Shown: positions 25,887 through 35,743 of the stretch, piece after piece
How the letters are laid out: every line of letters begins with the position of its first letter
How positions within the stretch are numbered: position 1 is the first letter of the stretch
Assembly: GCF_003008555.2 (NCBI RefSeq)
Contig: NZ_CP027665.1
Span: 434,001 to 498,000 of the forward strand
DNA from: Pukyongiella litopenaei
GTDB taxonomy: Bacteria; Pseudomonadota; Alphaproteobacteria; Rhodobacterales; Rhodobacteraceae
Direction: 5' to 3'
DNA length: 64,000 nt
Program-made: the position numbers and the translations under genes
Notes under the pieces: model-generated
The model's input: only the letters and a program-made list of their open reading frames with translations
What the model was told of the DNA's origin: nothing
Database searches by the model: none

Positions 25887-26756
25887 ATGACCCCGCCGAA
25901 GATTTCGTTCGAGTTTTTCCCCCCCCAGTCGCTGGAAGCATCGTTCCGCCTCTGGGATACGGTTCAGGTTCTGGCACCGCTGGGACCCCGTTTTGTTTCA
26001 GTCACTTACGGCGCTGGCGGCACCACCCGCGACCTGACCCGCGACGCGGTCGCGACGCTGCACAAATCGTCCGGGCTGAACGTGGCCGCGCACCTGACCT
26101 GCGTGAACGCCTCGCGCGAGGAAACGCTGGCCATCGCCCGCGACTATGCCGAGGCGGGCGTCACCGAGATCGTCGCCCTGCGCGGTGACCCGCCCAAGGG
26201 CAGCGGCCAGTTCGTCCCCCATCCCGAAGGCTTCGGCAGTTCGGTCGAGCTGATCGGCGCGCTGGCGGCGATGGGCCGGTTCGACATTCGCGTCGGCGCC
26301 TATCCCGACATTCATCCCGAAGCTTCCAGTGCCGGTGCGGACGTGGAGTGGCTCAAGGCCAAGCTCGATGCCGGCGCGACCGAGGCGCTGACCCAGTTCT
26401 TCTTCGAGGCGGAAACCTTTTTCCGGTTCCGCGATGCCTGCGACAAGGCCGGGATCGACGCCTCCAGGATCACGCCGGGCATCCTGCCGATCGAGAACTG
26501 GAAAGGCGCGCGCAACTTTGCCCGCCGGTGCGGCACGCATATCCCGACCTGGCTCGAGGCCGCGTTCGAAACCGCCCAGCGCGACAACCGCGAGGACCTG
26601 CTGTCGGTGGCGGTGTGCACCGAGCTGTGCAGCGACCTGATCGACGGCGGCGTGGACACGCTGCATTTCTACACGCTCAACCGCCCCGACCTGACCCGCG
26701 ATGTGTGTCACGCATTGGGCGTCACGCCGAACGCCGAGCTGCGCAACGTAGCGTAA
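25887..26756 (+). CDS. metF: Methylenetetrahydrofolate reductase
   Basis: A 289-residue TIM-barrel flavoprotein of typical bacterial MetF length. It shows the opening SFEFFPP with the catalytic Glu, the VTYGAGGTTRD loop, ALRGDPP (the Asp that contacts FAD N1), the folate-site stretch TQFFFEAETFFRF, and LHFYTLNR near the C-terminus. It reduces 5,10-methylene-THF to 5-methyl-THF for methionine synthesis. The divergent metR gene supports the assignment. Confidence 0.95.
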   Translation: MTPPKISFEFFPPQSLEASFRLWDTVQVLAPLGPRFVSVTYGAGGTTRDLTRDAVATLHKSSGLNVAAHLTCVNASREETLAIARDYAEAGVTEIVALRGDPPKGSGQFVPHPEGFGSSVELIGALAAMGRFDIRVGAYPDIHPEASSAGADVEWLKAKLDAGATEALTQFFFEAETFFRFRDACDKAGIDASRITPGILPIENWKGARNFARRCGTHIPTWLEAAFETAQRDNREDLLSVAVCTELCSDLIDGGVDTLHFYTLNRPDLTRDVCHALGVTPNAELRNVA

Positions 26757-26772
26757 CCCTTGCCAGACCCCG

Positions 26773-26804
26773 CCCTGCCGCTAGCGTTCTCGCAGACGGC
26801 AGGG
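26773..26804 (+). promoter_or_regulatory. Hairpin abutting the ribosome site of the thioesterase gene
   Basis: CCCTGCCG (26773-26780) pairs perfectly with CGGCAGGG (26797-26804). The right arm includes the first part of the AGGGAGG ribosome site of the gene at 26813. It could end metF transcription or mask that site. Confidence 0.4.
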
Positions 26805-26812
26805 AGGTCGAC

Positions 26813-27310
26813 ATGAATGTTCCCGGCACTATACCCGGCGAAGGCCCCGGCGATGAGGCGATGAAAGACGCGCCGTCGCTGTCGGGGCTGCAGGCGTTGC
26901 AGGCGATGATCGACGGCGGATTGCCCGGCCCGGCCATCGGGCGGCTCATGGGGTTTCACATTCACAAGGTCGAGGACGGTCGCGCCGAGTTCCGCGGCAT
27001 ACCCGATGACAGCGTGACAAACCCGGCGGGCACCGTGCATGGCGGCTGGTACGGCGCCATGCTGGACAGCGCGATGGCCTGTGCGGTGATGACGAAGATC
27101 CCCGCGGGAACGACCTATACGACGCTGGAATACAAGGTGAATATCATTCGGCCCGTGCCGCTCGGCACCCATGTCGCGGCAATCGGGGTGACCGATCATG
27201 TCGGCCGGTCCACCGGCATCGCCCATGGCGAGATCCGGGGGCTGGATGACGGCCGGCTCTATGCCACCGGTTCGACCACCTGCATCGTCATGCCGATGTC
27301 GCGCCGCTGA
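26813..27310 (+). CDS. PaaI family (hotdog-fold) acyl-CoA thioesterase
   Basis: 165 residues from the ATG at 26813, which has AGGGAGG 5 nt upstream. The thioesterase hallmark is TVHGGWYGAMLDSAM (HGG plus the acidic residue on the long helix), followed by TTLEYKVNIIRPV and an ATGSTTCIVM strand typical of PaaI/YbgC-like members. It hydrolyses short or aromatic acyl-CoA thioesters in the cytoplasm. Its 3' end overlaps the convergent DUF2235 gene by 23 bp. Confidence 0.88.
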   Translation: MNVPGTIPGEGPGDEAMKDAPSLSGLQALQAMIDGGLPGPAIGRLMGFHIHKVEDGRAEFRGIPDDSVTNPAGTVHGGWYGAMLDSAMACAVMTKIPAGTTYTTLEYKVNIIRPVPLGTHVAAIGVTDHVGRSTGIAHGEIRGLDDGRLYATGSTTCIVMPMSRR

Positions 27311-28385
27311 CGCCTGCCGTTCGCGACCGGTTCAGCAACGGCGCGGCAATGGCGGGCGCATGATCGGGGGACACGCTTTCATGCAGCCGCTCGCTGCTGT
27401 CGCGACCGACCAGGCGCGGCGAACGCAGCAGGAAAATCTTGCCCCATCCGCCCCAGGTTCCGACCGAGGGCGCGTTGACATCCTGATGAAACCGCGCCCG
27501 CCAGCCCCGGGGCAGTGGCAGACCGCAGTCCTCGGCGCGCTCCAGCATCCAGACCAGCGGAATGTTGGCGAGCGGCCGCGCGGATTCGTAGCCCGCAAGC
27601 TGCCCGCCGACATCGCCATGGGTGCCCCGGAACCAGACCTGTTCGATATGGCCGCGCCAGCCCGGCGGGCAGGTCCACAGCACCGGGGTAAAGACCTGCC
27701 GGGTTTCATCCAGCCCCAGCGCGTGAAACCCGTTGCGGATGCCGGCGCCCAGCTCGTGGTTGTGGAACCCGTGATCCCGCTCGGCCCGTTTCCAGAGGAA
27801 CGGCAACCGCATCCCCAGCGCCTTTACCGTATCCCACACGCCGACCATCTCGATCGGCACGTCGTCGTGGCAGAAGGCCAGCGAAAAGGTCGCGGCATGC
27901 GGATTGTCCCCGGCATCGCGATAATACCTGTAGGCGGTGCGGATGTTGCGTTCGGTCGCGTGTTCGGCGCGCAGCAGCCCGACCCGGTCGATGACGCCCG
28001 CCAGCGACCGCACCGCATAGGCGCCGCGGGAATAACCCATCAGGTAGATCCGGTCGCCGGGCCGATAGCGCGAGGCGAGATACCCGTAGGCCCGGCGGAT
28101 CTGACGGTTGATGCCGCGCCCCATCAACACATCCGGCGCGACGCGCCAATGCGTCAGCTGCACGCCGGCCTCATAGAACACCGACACCGGGCCGCCGGCC
28201 TCGCAGCACAGGCGGAACGTGATCCCGGCATTGGTCTCATATCCCGGCTCGAGCGACGACATGGTCCCGTCGAGGATGATCACATGGGCGCGTGGCCCGC
28301 GCGTCGCGGTTGCGGCCGAATGTTCGGACCGCAGCGGCCGCGCGAGCCATCCGAGCAGCCTAGATTTCAGCCGTGACAGGTTCAT
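27288..28385 (-). CDS. DUF2235 alpha/beta-hydrolase-like protein (Tle1-type phospholipase fold)
   Basis: 365 residues with the DUF2235 pattern. It has an early ILDGT strand, the nucleophile elbow GYSRGA (GxSxG), the VGVWDTVKALG segment with an Asp, and WFRGTHGDVGG carrying the likely catalytic His. Related domains occur in type VI secretion phospholipase effectors, but no secretion gene lies nearby and there is no signal peptide, so a housekeeping lipase or esterase role is as likely. Its start overlaps the end of the upstream CoxL gene by 26 bp and AAGG sits directly before the ATG, suggesting coupled translation. Confidence 0.82.
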   Translation of the reverse strand: MNLSRLKSRLLGWLARPLRSEHSAATATRGPRAHVIILDGTMSSLEPGYETNAGITFRLCCEAGGPVSVFYEAGVQLTHWRVAPDVLMGRGINRQIRRAYGYLASRYRPGDRIYLMGYSRGAYAVRSLAGVIDRVGLLRAEHATERNIRTAYRYYRDAGDNPHAATFSLAFCHDDVPIEMVGVWDTVKALGMRLPFLWKRAERDHGFHNHELGAGIRNGFHALGLDETRQVFTPVLWTCPPGWRGHIEQVWFRGTHGDVGGQLAGYESARPLANIPLVWMLERAEDCGLPLPRGWRARFHQDVNAPSVGTWGGWGKIFLLRSPRLVGRDSSERLHESVSPDHAPAIAAPLLNRSRTAGVSGATSA

Positions 28386-30660
28386 CCTTCAGCATGTCCC
28401 AAACACGTTGCGGCGTGAACGGCATGTCCGCCTGCCGCACGCCGCGATCCCACAGCGCGTCCTGCACCGCATTCGCCACCGCCGCCATCGACCCCACGGT
28501 GCCGGCCTCGCCGCAGCCCTTCATTCCCATCGGGTTGGCGGTCGACGGCGTCGGTTCAGAGGCAAACCCGATCATGGGCACGTCGGCCGCGCGCGGCAAG
28601 GCGTAGTCCATGAACGATGCCGTGAGCATCTGGCCATCGCCGTCATGCACGACCCGTTCGCAGAGCGCCTGCCCCAGCCCCTGCACCACCCCGCCATGCA
28701 CCTGGCCTTCGGCCAGCAGCGGATTGATAAGATTGCCGAAATCGTCGACCACCGCATAGCGGTCCACCCGGACCGCGCCGGTTTCGGGATCGACGACCAC
28801 CTCGGCCAGATGGGCACCGTTGGGATAGCTGCGCCCGGGCAGCGTGGCCCGCGCCTGGTGGCTGAGCAGATCCGTGCGCCCGTCGGCGCGGGCCATGTCG
28901 GCGGCTTCCAGCATGGTGGGCGTCAGGTTCGACCCCGGCGCGCGGAAGGTCTGATCGTCGAAGGTGACCGCGTCGGCCGCGACCCCCATCTTGTCGGCCA
29001 GAAACGGCGCCAGCGCCGCCACCATCACCTCGACTGTTGCCAGCGTCGCGTTGGTCTGGGTGGTGACCGACCGCGATCCACCGGTGCCGCCCCCCTGTTC
29101 GATCAGGTCCGAATCGCCCTGCACCACCCTGATCCGGTCCGCCGGGATCCCGGTCTGGTCCGACAGGAACTGCGCGAACACGGTTTCGTGCCCCTGCCCG
29201 TTCGACTGGGTGCCGACATAGATGCTGACCGTGCCGTCCTCGTGAAACTCGACCCTCGCGCCTTCGGACGGATCGCCCAGGATGCTCTCGATATAATAGC
29301 ACAGCCCCTGCCCGCGCAGCAGGCCGCGGGCGGCGTCGGCCTCGCGCCGGGCGGCAAAACCGGCGGCATCGGCGGTGTCGGCGACGCGGCTCAGCACACG
29401 GTCGAAATCGCCCACGTCATAGGTCTCGCCGGTCGCGCTCTTGTAGGGAAAACGGTCGGACGGAATGAAGTTCCGCCGCCGCAGGTCCCACGGGTCCACG
29501 CCCAGGTCCCGCGCGGCGCGGTCCATGATCCGTTCGAGCACATAGATCGCCTCGGGCCGCCCGGCGCCGCGATAGGCATCCACCTGCGTGGTGTTGGTGT
29601 AAAAGCCCTCGGCCCGCATCCAGAACGTCTGCACGTCGTAGACCCCGGTCAGCACGCGGGAAAACAGCAGCGTCTGGATGATCTGTCCGAACGGGCTGTT
29701 ATAGGCGCCGAGATTGCAATGGGTCCGCACCCGGTAGGCGGTGATGCGCAGATCACCGTCAAAGGCCAGTTCGGCCAGCGTGGTCAGGTCGCGCCCGCCA
29801 TGATCGGTCAGCATCGCCTCGGTCCGGTCCGACATCCAGCGCACCGGGCGTCCCAGCACCCGCGCGGCATGGGCCACGGCGAAATATTCGGGGTAGGGCG
29901 CGCCCTTCATGCCGAATCCGCCCCCCACATCCGGGTTGGTCACGCGCACCTGCCCGGCCGCCAGCCCGAACTTCCGGATCAGCAGGTCCTTCATGCCCCA
30001 GACCCCCTGCCCGTTGAACGCAACATGCAGCCGGTCGTTTTCCCATTCGGCATAGCAGCCGCGCGGCTCCATCGAACAGACATGGATGCGGTTGTCATCG
30101 ACCCGCAGGGCCACCCGATGGGCCGCGGCATCAAAGGCCGCCGCGGTCGCGGCCTCGTCGCCCATGCCCCAGTCAAAGGCCCGGTTGTCCTGCAGGTCGG
30201 GATGGATCGGCAGTTCGCCGGGTTCCAGCGCCATCTGCGCGGGCAGTTCATCGATCTCCAGCCCGATCAGTTCGGCCGCATCACGGGCCTGGTGCAGCGT
30301 ATCCGCCACGATCACCGCCACCGCCTCGCCGACATAGCGCACCCGACCACGGGCCAGCATCGGCCGCAGCGGCGCGGCGGCGCGGGTGCCGTCGCGATTG
30401 TCGACCAGCACCGCATCGAGCGAGATGTCGATGCCCGCGGCCTCCATGTCCGCGACCGTCGCCACCAGATGCACCCCCTCGGCGGCGCGGGCATCGTCAA
30501 GATCGATCCCGGCAATTTCGCCATGGGCCACGGGACTGCGCAGGAACACGGCATGGAGCGCCCCTTCGGGCGCGATATCGTCCACATAGCGCCCCTGCCC
30601 GGTCAGGAACCGCGCGTCCTCGACCCGGCGTACCGGCTGGCTCTGGCCGAACTTCTCCAT
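28360..30660 (-). CDS. Xanthine dehydrogenase family molybdopterin-binding subunit (CoxL-like, form II)
   Basis: 766 residues, the usual length of CoxL-type large subunits. Motifs include GRYVDDI near 25, the molybdenum-cofactor segment GGGFGMKG, the active-site loop AYRGAGRPEA near 363 (AYRGAGR, form II; true CO dehydrogenases have AYRCSFR), and the catalytic Glu in GCGEAGT (E718). It hydroxylates an unknown aldehyde or heterocycle when paired with FeS and FAD subunits. Those small and medium subunits are not next to it, so it must use partners encoded elsewhere. Confidence 0.9.
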   Translation of the reverse strand: MEKFGQSQPVRRVEDARFLTGQGRYVDDIAPEGALHAVFLRSPVAHGEIAGIDLDDARAAEGVHLVATVADMEAAGIDISLDAVLVDNRDGTRAAAPLRPMLARGRVRYVGEAVAVIVADTLHQARDAAELIGLEIDELPAQMALEPGELPIHPDLQDNRAFDWGMGDEAATAAAFDAAAHRVALRVDDNRIHVCSMEPRGCYAEWENDRLHVAFNGQGVWGMKDLLIRKFGLAAGQVRVTNPDVGGGFGMKGAPYPEYFAVAHAARVLGRPVRWMSDRTEAMLTDHGGRDLTTLAELAFDGDLRITAYRVRTHCNLGAYNSPFGQIIQTLLFSRVLTGVYDVQTFWMRAEGFYTNTTQVDAYRGAGRPEAIYVLERIMDRAARDLGVDPWDLRRRNFIPSDRFPYKSATGETYDVGDFDRVLSRVADTADAAGFAARREADAARGLLRGQGLCYYIESILGDPSEGARVEFHEDGTVSIYVGTQSNGQGHETVFAQFLSDQTGIPADRIRVVQGDSDLIEQGGGTGGSRSVTTQTNATLATVEVMVAALAPFLADKMGVAADAVTFDDQTFRAPGSNLTPTMLEAADMARADGRTDLLSHQARATLPGRSYPNGAHLAEVVVDPETGAVRVDRYAVVDDFGNLINPLLAEGQVHGGVVQGLGQALCERVVHDGDGQMLTASFMDYALPRAADVPMIGFASEPTPSTANPMGMKGCGEAGTVGSMAAVANAVQDALWDRGVRQADMPFTPQRVWDMLKDEPVTAEI

Positions 30661-30847
30661 CTGATCCCCCGCATGGCATGTGCGGCGAGCCTAGCCGGAA
30701 CGGGATCAATGTCCAGCCTTCGCCGGGTTGCCCCGCGCCCCGCCCCGAACCCCGCCTGTCGGCGGATGGTGACCTGTTTCCACGCCGCGCCGCCTTTTCC
30801 TTTCCCGCGTCATTGGCTAAGGCAGGACCGCAACAAGTTCACGGGAC

Positions 30848-33800
30848 ATGACGACAATGGCGATGGACAAGACCTTTGACGCGGCCGAGGCCGAAAGCCG
30901 GCTCTATGCCGCCTGGGAAGACGCCGGCTGTTTCACCGCCGGGGCCAATGCCTCGCGCAGCGAAACCTACAGCATCATGATCCCGCCGCCGAACGTGACC
31001 GGCAACCTGCACATGGGCCACGCGTTCAACAACACGCTTCAGGACATCCTGATCCGCTGGCACCGGATGCGGGGGTTCGATACCCTCTGGCAGCCGGGCA
31101 CCGACCATGCGGGCATCGCCACCCAGATGGTCGTCGAGCGCGAGTTGCAGAAGACCAACCAGCGCCGCACCGATTTCAGCCGCGACGATTTCATCGACCT
31201 GGTGTGGAAGCAGAAACAGAAATCGCGCGGCAACATCCGTGGCCAACTCGAACGGCTGGGCGCGTCCTGCGACTGGAGCCGCGAGGCCTTTACCATGGCC
31301 GGGGCGCCGGGCGATCCCGAAGGCACGCCCGGCGGGCAGAATTTTCACGACGCGGTGATCCGCGTCTTTGTCGACATGCACCAGAAGGGGCTGATCTATC
31401 GCGGCAAGCGGCTGGTCAACTGGGACCCGCATTTCGAAACCGCGATTTCCGATCTCGAGGTCGAGAACATCGAGGTCGCGGGCCATATGTGGCATTTCAA
31501 ATACCCGCTGGCCGACGGGCAGACCTATACCTATGTGGAAAAGGACGAGAACGGGACCGTCGTGCTCGAGGAAGAACGCGACTATATCTCGATCGCCACG
31601 ACCCGGCCCGAAACCATGCTGGGCGACGGCGCAGTCGCGGTTCACCCGTCAGATGAACGTTACGCGCCAATTGTCGGGAAACTCTGCGAAATTCCTGTCG
31701 GACCCAAGGAGCATCGCCGCCTGATCCCGATCATCACCGATGAGTATCCCGACCCGGATTTCGGCTCGGGCGCGGTGAAGATCACCGGCGCGCATGATTT
31801 CAACGACTACGCGGTGGCGAAACGCGGCGGCATCCCGATGTATCGCCTGATGGACACGCGCGGGGCGATGCGGACCGATGGCGCGCCCTATGCCCAGGGC
31901 GCCGCGCTGGCGCAGGAGATCATTGCCGGGCGCGAGATGTCGGTCGAGGAAATCGACGCGATCAACCTGGTTCCCGACGACCTGCGCGGGCTGGACCGGT
32001 TCGAGGCGCGCAAGCGCGTGGTCGAGCAGATCACCGCCGAGGGGCTGGCCGTCACTGTCCTGGGCGACGAGGGCGTGCCGGTGCCGCTGGTCGAGAACAA
32101 GCCGATCATGCAGCCTTTCGGCGACCGCTCGAAAGTGGTGATCGAACCGATGCTGACCGACCAGTGGTTCGTCGAAACCTCGCGGATCGTGCAGCCCGCC
32201 ATCGACGCGGTGCGCAATGGCGACACCCGCATCCTGCCCGAGCGCGACGAGAAGGTCTATTTCCACTGGCTCGAGAATATCGAGCCCTGGTGCATTTCGC
32301 GCCAGCTCTGGTGGGGCCACCAGATCCCGGTCTGGTACGGGCTGGATCTGTCCGCCCCCGATTTCAGCGACGACGAGGGCGACGGGTCGCTCGACCTGGT
32401 CGAACTGCACCGCCTGCTGATCGCGGGCGGCATGGTCCATGCCGGCGAAGTGGCCCATTGCGCCCATGATTTCGACGCCGTGCGTTCCGCATTCCAAGAC
32501 GAGATCGCGGACACGCCGGTGCCGATAAACCACGCCGCCATCGTCGAGGTCGAGGACAAGCACGCCGCCATCCACATGCTGGCCGAGAGCCTGGCACAAT
32601 ACGCGCTCGATCAGGACCCGACAAAACTGGTCTACCCGGTCTGGCGCGACCCCGACGTGCTGGATACCTGGTTCTCGTCCGGCCTGTGGCCGATCGGCAC
32701 GCTGGGCTGGCCCGAGGATACCGAGGCGCTGCGGAAATATTTCCCCACCAATACGCTGGTCACCGGGTTCGACATCATCTTCTTCTGGGTCGCCCGGATG
32801 ATGATGATGCAATACGCGGTGGTCGGTCAGAAGCCCTTTGACACCGTCTATGTGCATGCGCTGGTGCGCGACGAAAAGGGCAAGAAGATGTCCAAGTCGC
32901 TGGGCAACGTGCTGGACCCGCTGGACCTGATCGACGAGTTCGGCGCCGATGCGGTGCGATTCACGCTGACCGCGATGGCGGCGATGGGCCGTGACCTCAA
33001 GCTGTCCACGCAGCGTATCGCCGGGTATCGCAACTTCGGCACCAAGCTGTGGAACGCCATGCGCTTTGCCGAGATGAACGGCGTGTTCGAGGCCGAAGCC
33101 GCCGGTATCCCTGACCCGTCGCAGACGGTCAACCGCTGGATCATCGGCGAAACCGCCCGCGTGCGGGCCGATGTCGACGAGGCGCTCGAGAACTTCCGGT
33201 TCAACGACGCGGCCAACGCGCTCTATGCCTTTGTCTGGGGCAAGGTCTGCGACTGGTATGTGGAGTTCGCCAAGCCACTGCTGCAGGGCGACGACGCGGC
33301 GGCGCAGGCCGAAACGCGGGTGACGATGAAATGGGTCCTGGACCAGTGCCTGGTCCTGCTGCACCCGATCATGCCCTTCATCACCGAAGAACTCTGGGGC
33401 CTGTCGGGCCAGCGCGACAAGATGCTGGTCCATGCCGACTGGCCGGCCTATGCACCGGCCGATCTGCTGAACGCCGAGGCGGATCACGAGATGAACTGGG
33501 TGATCGGGCTGATCGAGGCGGTGCGCTCGGCGCGGGCGCAGATGCATGTGCCGGTGGGGCTGAAGATCCCGATGCTGGTGACCCGGATCGACGACCGCGC
33601 GCGCGCCGCCTGGGACCGCAACGCCGCGCTGATCCAGCGGCTGGCCCGGATCGAGAGCCTGACCGAGGCCACGGCTATGCCCAAGGGCACCATCACCGTC
33701 GCTGTCGAGGGCGCGACCTTTGGGTTGCCGCTGGCCGACATCATCGACATCGACGCCGAAAAGGCGCGGCTGGAAAAGTCGCTGGGCAAGCTGGCCAAAG

Positions 33801-33955
33801 AACTGGGCGGGCTGCGCGGGCGGCTGAACAATCCGAAATTCGCCGCCTCCGCGCCGGCCGAGGTGGTCGAGGAAACCCGCGCCAACCTCGCTGCGCGCGA
33901 AGAGGAAGAAGGCAAGCTGAAAGAAGCGCTGGCCCGGCTGTCCGAACTGGCCTGA
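30848..33955 (+). CDS. valS: Valyl-tRNA synthetase
   Basis: A 1035-residue class I synthetase. The HIGH signature is HMGH (55-58) within [15 protein letters not shown] and the KMSKS loop is at 680-684. The CP1 editing domain lies between them, an anticodon-binding domain follows, and a C-terminal coiled-coil arm covers about 965-1035 ([23 protein letters not shown]). ATGs at 30857 and 30863 are alternative starts. It is divergent from the CoxL-like gene; the 187-bp spacer should hold both promoters. Confidence 0.97.
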   Translation: MTTMAMDKTFDAAEAESRLYAAWEDAGCFTAGANASRSETYSIMIPPPNVTGNLHMGHAFNNTLQDILIRWHRMRGFDTLWQPGTDHAGIATQMVVERELQKTNQRRTDFSRDDFIDLVWKQKQKSRGNIRGQLERLGASCDWSREAFTMAGAPGDPEGTPGGQNFHDAVIRVFVDMHQKGLIYRGKRLVNWDPHFETAISDLEVENIEVAGHMWHFKYPLADGQTYTYVEKDENGTVVLEEERDYISIATTRPETMLGDGAVAVHPSDERYAPIVGKLCEIPVGPKEHRRLIPIITDEYPDPDFGSGAVKITGAHDFNDYAVAKRGGIPMYRLMDTRGAMRTDGAPYAQGAALAQEIIAGREMSVEEIDAINLVPDDLRGLDRFEARKRVVEQITAEGLAVTVLGDEGVPVPLVENKPIMQPFGDRSKVVIEPMLTDQWFVETSRIVQPAIDAVRNGDTRILPERDEKVYFHWLENIEPWCISRQLWWGHQIPVWYGLDLSAPDFSDDEGDGSLDLVELHRLLIAGGMVHAGEVAHCAHDFDAVRSAFQDEIADTPVPINHAAIVEVEDKHAAIHMLAESLAQYALDQDPTKLVYPVWRDPDVLDTWFSSGLWPIGTLGWPEDTEALRKYFPTNTLVTGFDIIFFWVARMMMMQYAVVGQKPFDTVYVHALVRDEKGKKMSKSLGNVLDPLDLIDEFGADAVRFTLTAMAAMGRDLKLSTQRIAGYRNFGTKLWNAMRFAEMNGVFEAEAAGIPDPSQTVNRWIIGETARVRADVDEALENFRFNDAANALYAFVWGKVCDWYVEFAKPLLQGDDAAAQAETRVTMKWVLDQCLVLLHPIMPFITEELWGLSGQRDKMLVHADWPAYAPADLLNAEADHEMNWVIGLIEAVRSARAQMHVPVGLKIPMLVTRIDDRARAAWDRNAALIQRLARIESLTEATAMPKGTITVAVEGATFGLPLADIIDIDAEKARLEKSLGKLAKELGGLRGRLNNPKFAASAPAEVVEETRANLAAREEEEGKLKEALARLSELA

Positions 33956-33970
33956 CCTGCCCGAACCCGC

Positions 33971-34002
33971 GCCCCGGCCCTGGCATTCGTCAGGGGCGGG
34001 GC
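33971..34002 (+). terminator. Hairpin after valS
   Basis: A 12-bp stem with one mismatch (GCCCCGGCCCTG with CAGGGGCGGGGC) and an 8-nt loop, 15 nt after the valS stop. It lacks a T-tract and the next gene starts 14 nt later, so it is at best a partial terminator. Confidence 0.4.
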
Positions 34003-34015
34003 CTATCTTGAAATC

Positions 34016-34348
34016 ATGCTACGGTCATTTCGCAACCTGATCGAACGCCAGATCCTGAAGGCCCGCGCCGAAGGCAAGCTATCGGGGCTTCAGGGCGAAG
34101 GCGCGCCCCTGCCCGACCGCCCCGAAACGGCGCTGGTCGATCCGGGGCTGGCAGCGGGGATGCGGATCATGGCCGAGGCCGGGGTAAAACCCGAGGAATT
34201 CGCGTTGAAGGAACAGTTGCAGGCCGCCCGCAACGAGCTTGCCTCGCTCACGGCCCCGGCCGAACGAAAGACGGCGATGGCGCGCATCGCCGATCTGGAA
34301 ATGCGTTACAACATGGCTCGCGATGCGCGGCGGGCCTTTCTGCGCTGA
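34016..34348 (+). CDS. DUF1992 (DnaJ-homologue subfamily C member 28-like) protein
   Basis: A 110-residue small helical protein. IERQILKARAEGKLSGLQGEGAPLPD is the characteristic DUF1992 opening, and a second helical segment has EMRYNMARDARRAFL. It has no J-domain of its own. There is no clear ribosome site. It follows valS closely and ends 3 bp from the convergent crotonase gene. Its function is unknown. Confidence 0.85.
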   Translation: MLRSFRNLIERQILKARAEGKLSGLQGEGAPLPDRPETALVDPGLAAGMRIMAEAGVKPEEFALKEQLQAARNELASLTAPAERKTAMARIADLEMRYNMARDARRAFLR

Positions 34349-34351
34349 CGC

Positions 34352-35134
34352 CTATTTGAAAACCGGTTTGCGACCCTGCATCTGGGCGGCGATCACTTCC
34401 ATCTGGTCGGGCTTGCCGATCAGGTCCACCTGCTCGGCGCTTTCGGTCTGCAGCACCTCGGCCCGGCCCGCCGTTTCGGCCACCTCGATCAGCCGCTTGG
34501 CCGCGCGGATCGCCGACGGGCTCTTGCCCGCGATTTCCCCGGCCAGCGCCAGTGCCTCGGCCAGCGGGTCATCGGCCAGTTGCGTGACCAGCCCCCAGCG
34601 TTCGGCCTGTTCCGCCGCGATCGGCCGCGCCGTATAGGTCAGCATCCGCAGCACATCCGAACGCACCAGTTTCGGCAGCAGCACCATGCCACCCAGATCG
34701 GGAACGATACCCCATCGCATCTCCATCACCGACCATTTCGAATCGGGCGACGCGATGCGGATATCGGCGCCCAGCGCCAGTTGCAGCCCGCCGCCATAGG
34801 CCACGCCCTGCACGGCGGCGATCACCGGCACCGGCACCCGGCGCCAGACCATCACCAGTTCCTGCATCTCGTTGGTGTCGCCATGAGACCGCGACATCAG
34901 CCAGTCGCGCGGATCGACCTGCCCCATACTGGCAAAGCTCGACAGGTCGAGCCCGGCGCAGAAGCTCGGCCCCTCGCCCGACAGCACCACCGCGCGGGCA
35001 TCCGAAGCCGCGACCTCCTGCCCGGCGGCGATGATCGCCTTGACCATCGCGTCGTCGAGCGCGTTCATCTTGTCGCCCCGGGTCAGGGTGACCCTCGCGA
35101 TATGATCCTTGTATTCGACGGATACGCGCGCCAT
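34352..35134 (-). CDS. Enoyl-CoA hydratase/isomerase (crotonase) family protein
   Basis: A 260-residue crotonase. The first oxyanion element is in GEGPSFCAGLDL and the second in YGGGLQLALGADI. The catalytic region around MEMRWGIVPDLGG carries E and D residues in the usual places. It hydrates or isomerises an enoyl-CoA. It is a single gene with GGGAGA before the ATG, and the exact substrate is not evident. Confidence 0.9.
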   Translation of the reverse strand: MARVSVEYKDHIARVTLTRGDKMNALDDAMVKAIIAAGQEVAASDARAVVLSGEGPSFCAGLDLSSFASMGQVDPRDWLMSRSHGDTNEMQELVMVWRRVPVPVIAAVQGVAYGGGLQLALGADIRIASPDSKWSVMEMRWGIVPDLGGMVLLPKLVRSDVLRMLTYTARPIAAEQAERWGLVTQLADDPLAEALALAGEIAGKSPSAIRAAKRLIEVAETAGRAEVLQTESAEQVDLIGKPDQMEVIAAQMQGRKPVFK

Positions 35135-35303
35135 GTCCGATCTCCCAATCTAGCGTTGGGGCATAACCTGCCCCGAAGCGGCGCCGCGCGCCAGCGCAAC
35201 GTGAGGGCAAGCACCATCGCGAGCCGCGCCACGGCGCTACGGCGCGGGATTTACTTCGTCCCTGCGTCAGCCTAGGGAATGCAGGCAGAAAGGCAGGCCG
35301 CCA

Positions 35304-35699
35304 GTGACCGATCCGACACCACGACCGCAAAGCGCCACCGCGCCGCTCTGGGTGGCCGCGGGCTGGCTGGCGCTGCTGCTGGGCGCGATCGGCATCCTGA
35401 TGCCGGTGCTGCCGACCACCCCGTTCGTGCTGCTGGCCGCGTTCCTGTTCGGCAAGGGATCGCCCCGGTTGCGGGGCTGGCTGCTGCGCCATCGCGTGTT
35501 CGGCCCGATCATCGCCGACTGGGAGGCCAACGGCGTCATTCCGGTTCCGGTCAAATGGCTCGCCTGCACGATGATGGGGCTGGCCGCCGGCATCGCCCTC
35601 TGGGCCCGCCTGCCATGGCCGGTGCTGGCATTCCAGGCGGCATGCCTGACCGGCGCGGCATGGTATGTGCTGTCCCGGCCCAGCACGCCGCGCGGCTGA
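35304..35699 (+). CDS. DUF454 (YbaN-like) small membrane protein
   Basis: 131 residues from a GTG at 35304. It has three to four hydrophobic segments, with the family motif GILMPVLPTTPFVLLAAFLFGKGSPRL and a following LRHRVFGPIIADWEANGVIP loop. It is an inner-membrane protein of unknown role. The next gene starts 44 nt after its stop. Confidence 0.88.
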   Translation: MTDPTPRPQSATAPLWVAAGWLALLLGAIGILMPVLPTTPFVLLAAFLFGKGSPRLRGWLLRHRVFGPIIADWEANGVIPVPVKWLACTMMGLAAGIALWARLPWPVLAFQAACLTGAAWYVLSRPSTPRG

Positions 35700-35743
35700 T
35701 CCGGGGCCTTGCCGGGCACCGGCGCTTTGGCTTATCTGCCGCC

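Noticed and set aside
28219-30879. 886-codon rightward frame opposite the CoxL-like gene
   Set aside because: Antisense shadow. The leftward frame carries all molybdoenzyme motifs.
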